The notes under the pieces: model-generated
Database searches by the model: none
What the model saw: only the letters and a program-made list of their open reading frames with translations
Told to the model about the DNA's origin: nothing
Made by a program: the position numbers and the translations under genes
Part shown: in pieces, positions 63,809-64,000 of the stretch
How the letters are laid out: every line of letters begins with the position of its first letter
Position numbering within the stretch: position 1 is the stretch's first letter
DNA from: Chondrocystis sp. NIES-4102
Lineage (GTDB): Bacteria; Cyanobacteriota; Cyanobacteriia; Cyanobacteriales; Xenococcaceae
Direction: 5' to 3'
Assembly (NCBI GenBank): GCA_002368355.1
Contig: AP018281.1
Span: 2,232,001-2,296,000, forward strand
Length of the DNA stretch: 64,000 nt

Positions 63809-64000
63809 AGTAAGTATCTTAAGAAAATCTAATATAATCACCCGATCTAGGGTATCGCAGTTCTTGAAGTGTATTAATTAATTTTTGTTTGTTTTTTTCC
63901 TTAAGATCTTACTTTACAGGAAAACCCCTTCAGAGTCTGATAACATTTTTACTGTTATCGTTTTTCAATAAACCCTGATGGACATTGAAGTTGACCATTA

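Noticed and set aside
63842-64000. Possible gene start (ATG at 63978) and a GATAAC/GTTATC hairpin with a T-run at about 63942-63966
   Set aside because: Only seven codons are inside the window and the hairpin is short and AT-rich; nothing can be assigned.

Overview
This is a 64 kb piece of a cyanobacterial chromosome. The evidence is psaE (photosystem I), flv3 (photosynthetic flavodiiron protein), isiB next to an isiA remnant, ycf35 and ycf46, several families known almost only from cyanobacteria (TIGR03279, TIGR03792, TIGR04168, DUF1517, DUF3318), and the HIP1 octamer GCGATCGC scattered through genes and gaps. The DNA is AT-rich, with long A/T-rich gaps and many short tandem repeats. A unicellular or baeocyte-forming group such as Pleurocapsales/Chroococcales is a guess from style only; the sequence does not settle it. 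I see no rRNA or tRNA gene, no CRISPR array, no prophage and no intact transposase.

Layout. 0-3 kb: the start of a DUF262 gene cut by the edge, then ffh-rpsP-khpA (translation and protein targeting, minus strand). 3-9.8 kb: gamma-glutamyltransferase, a GST, a single-chain RecB/AddA-like helicase-nuclease and an NTF2-like protein. 9.8-13.1 kb: a plus-strand trio of methyltransferase, cupin-globin fusion and hybrid cluster protein Hcp, read here as a nitric oxide/nitrosative stress unit. It is followed by a radical SAM activase-like gene that has lost its cluster-binding cysteines. 14-26 kb: hydrolase, SSB, NDP-sugar pyrophosphorylase/phosphomannomutase-like fusion, LeuS, YgfZ-like protein, PsaE, CDF transporter and a class A PBP. 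26.4-27.1 kb: a gene-free but structured gap with an IS200/IS605-like end and an orphan terminator. 27-33 kb: ParA, methyltransferase, UspA, PEP synthase and a multiply broken phytanoyl-CoA dioxygenase pseudogene.

33-48 kb: a compact S13 peptidase, an RHH protein with Ycf46 and Ycf35, acetate kinase, a FAD oxidoreductase, MtnA, a small lipoprotein candidate, FHA protein, TlyA, SbcD-like nuclease and Flv3. 48-51 kb: flavodoxin IsiB beside a truncated isiA that keeps its Shine-Dalgarno sequence and a Fur-like site, then a glycosyltransferase. 51.8-64 kb: ThiE-ThiS, DUF1517, a phosphoesterase, a STAS-sugar transferase fusion, DUF3318, UppP, TIGR03279, a methyltransferase, MtnB-MtnC (which with MtnA supply three steps of methionine salvage) and HemC.

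The least ordinary points are the methyltransferase/cupin-globin/Hcp operon, several enzymes that have lost catalytic residues or domains, three terminators not attached to any gene (candidate small RNAs), and decayed loci (isiA, the dioxygenase, IS-like ends) lying among many heptanucleotide repeats.
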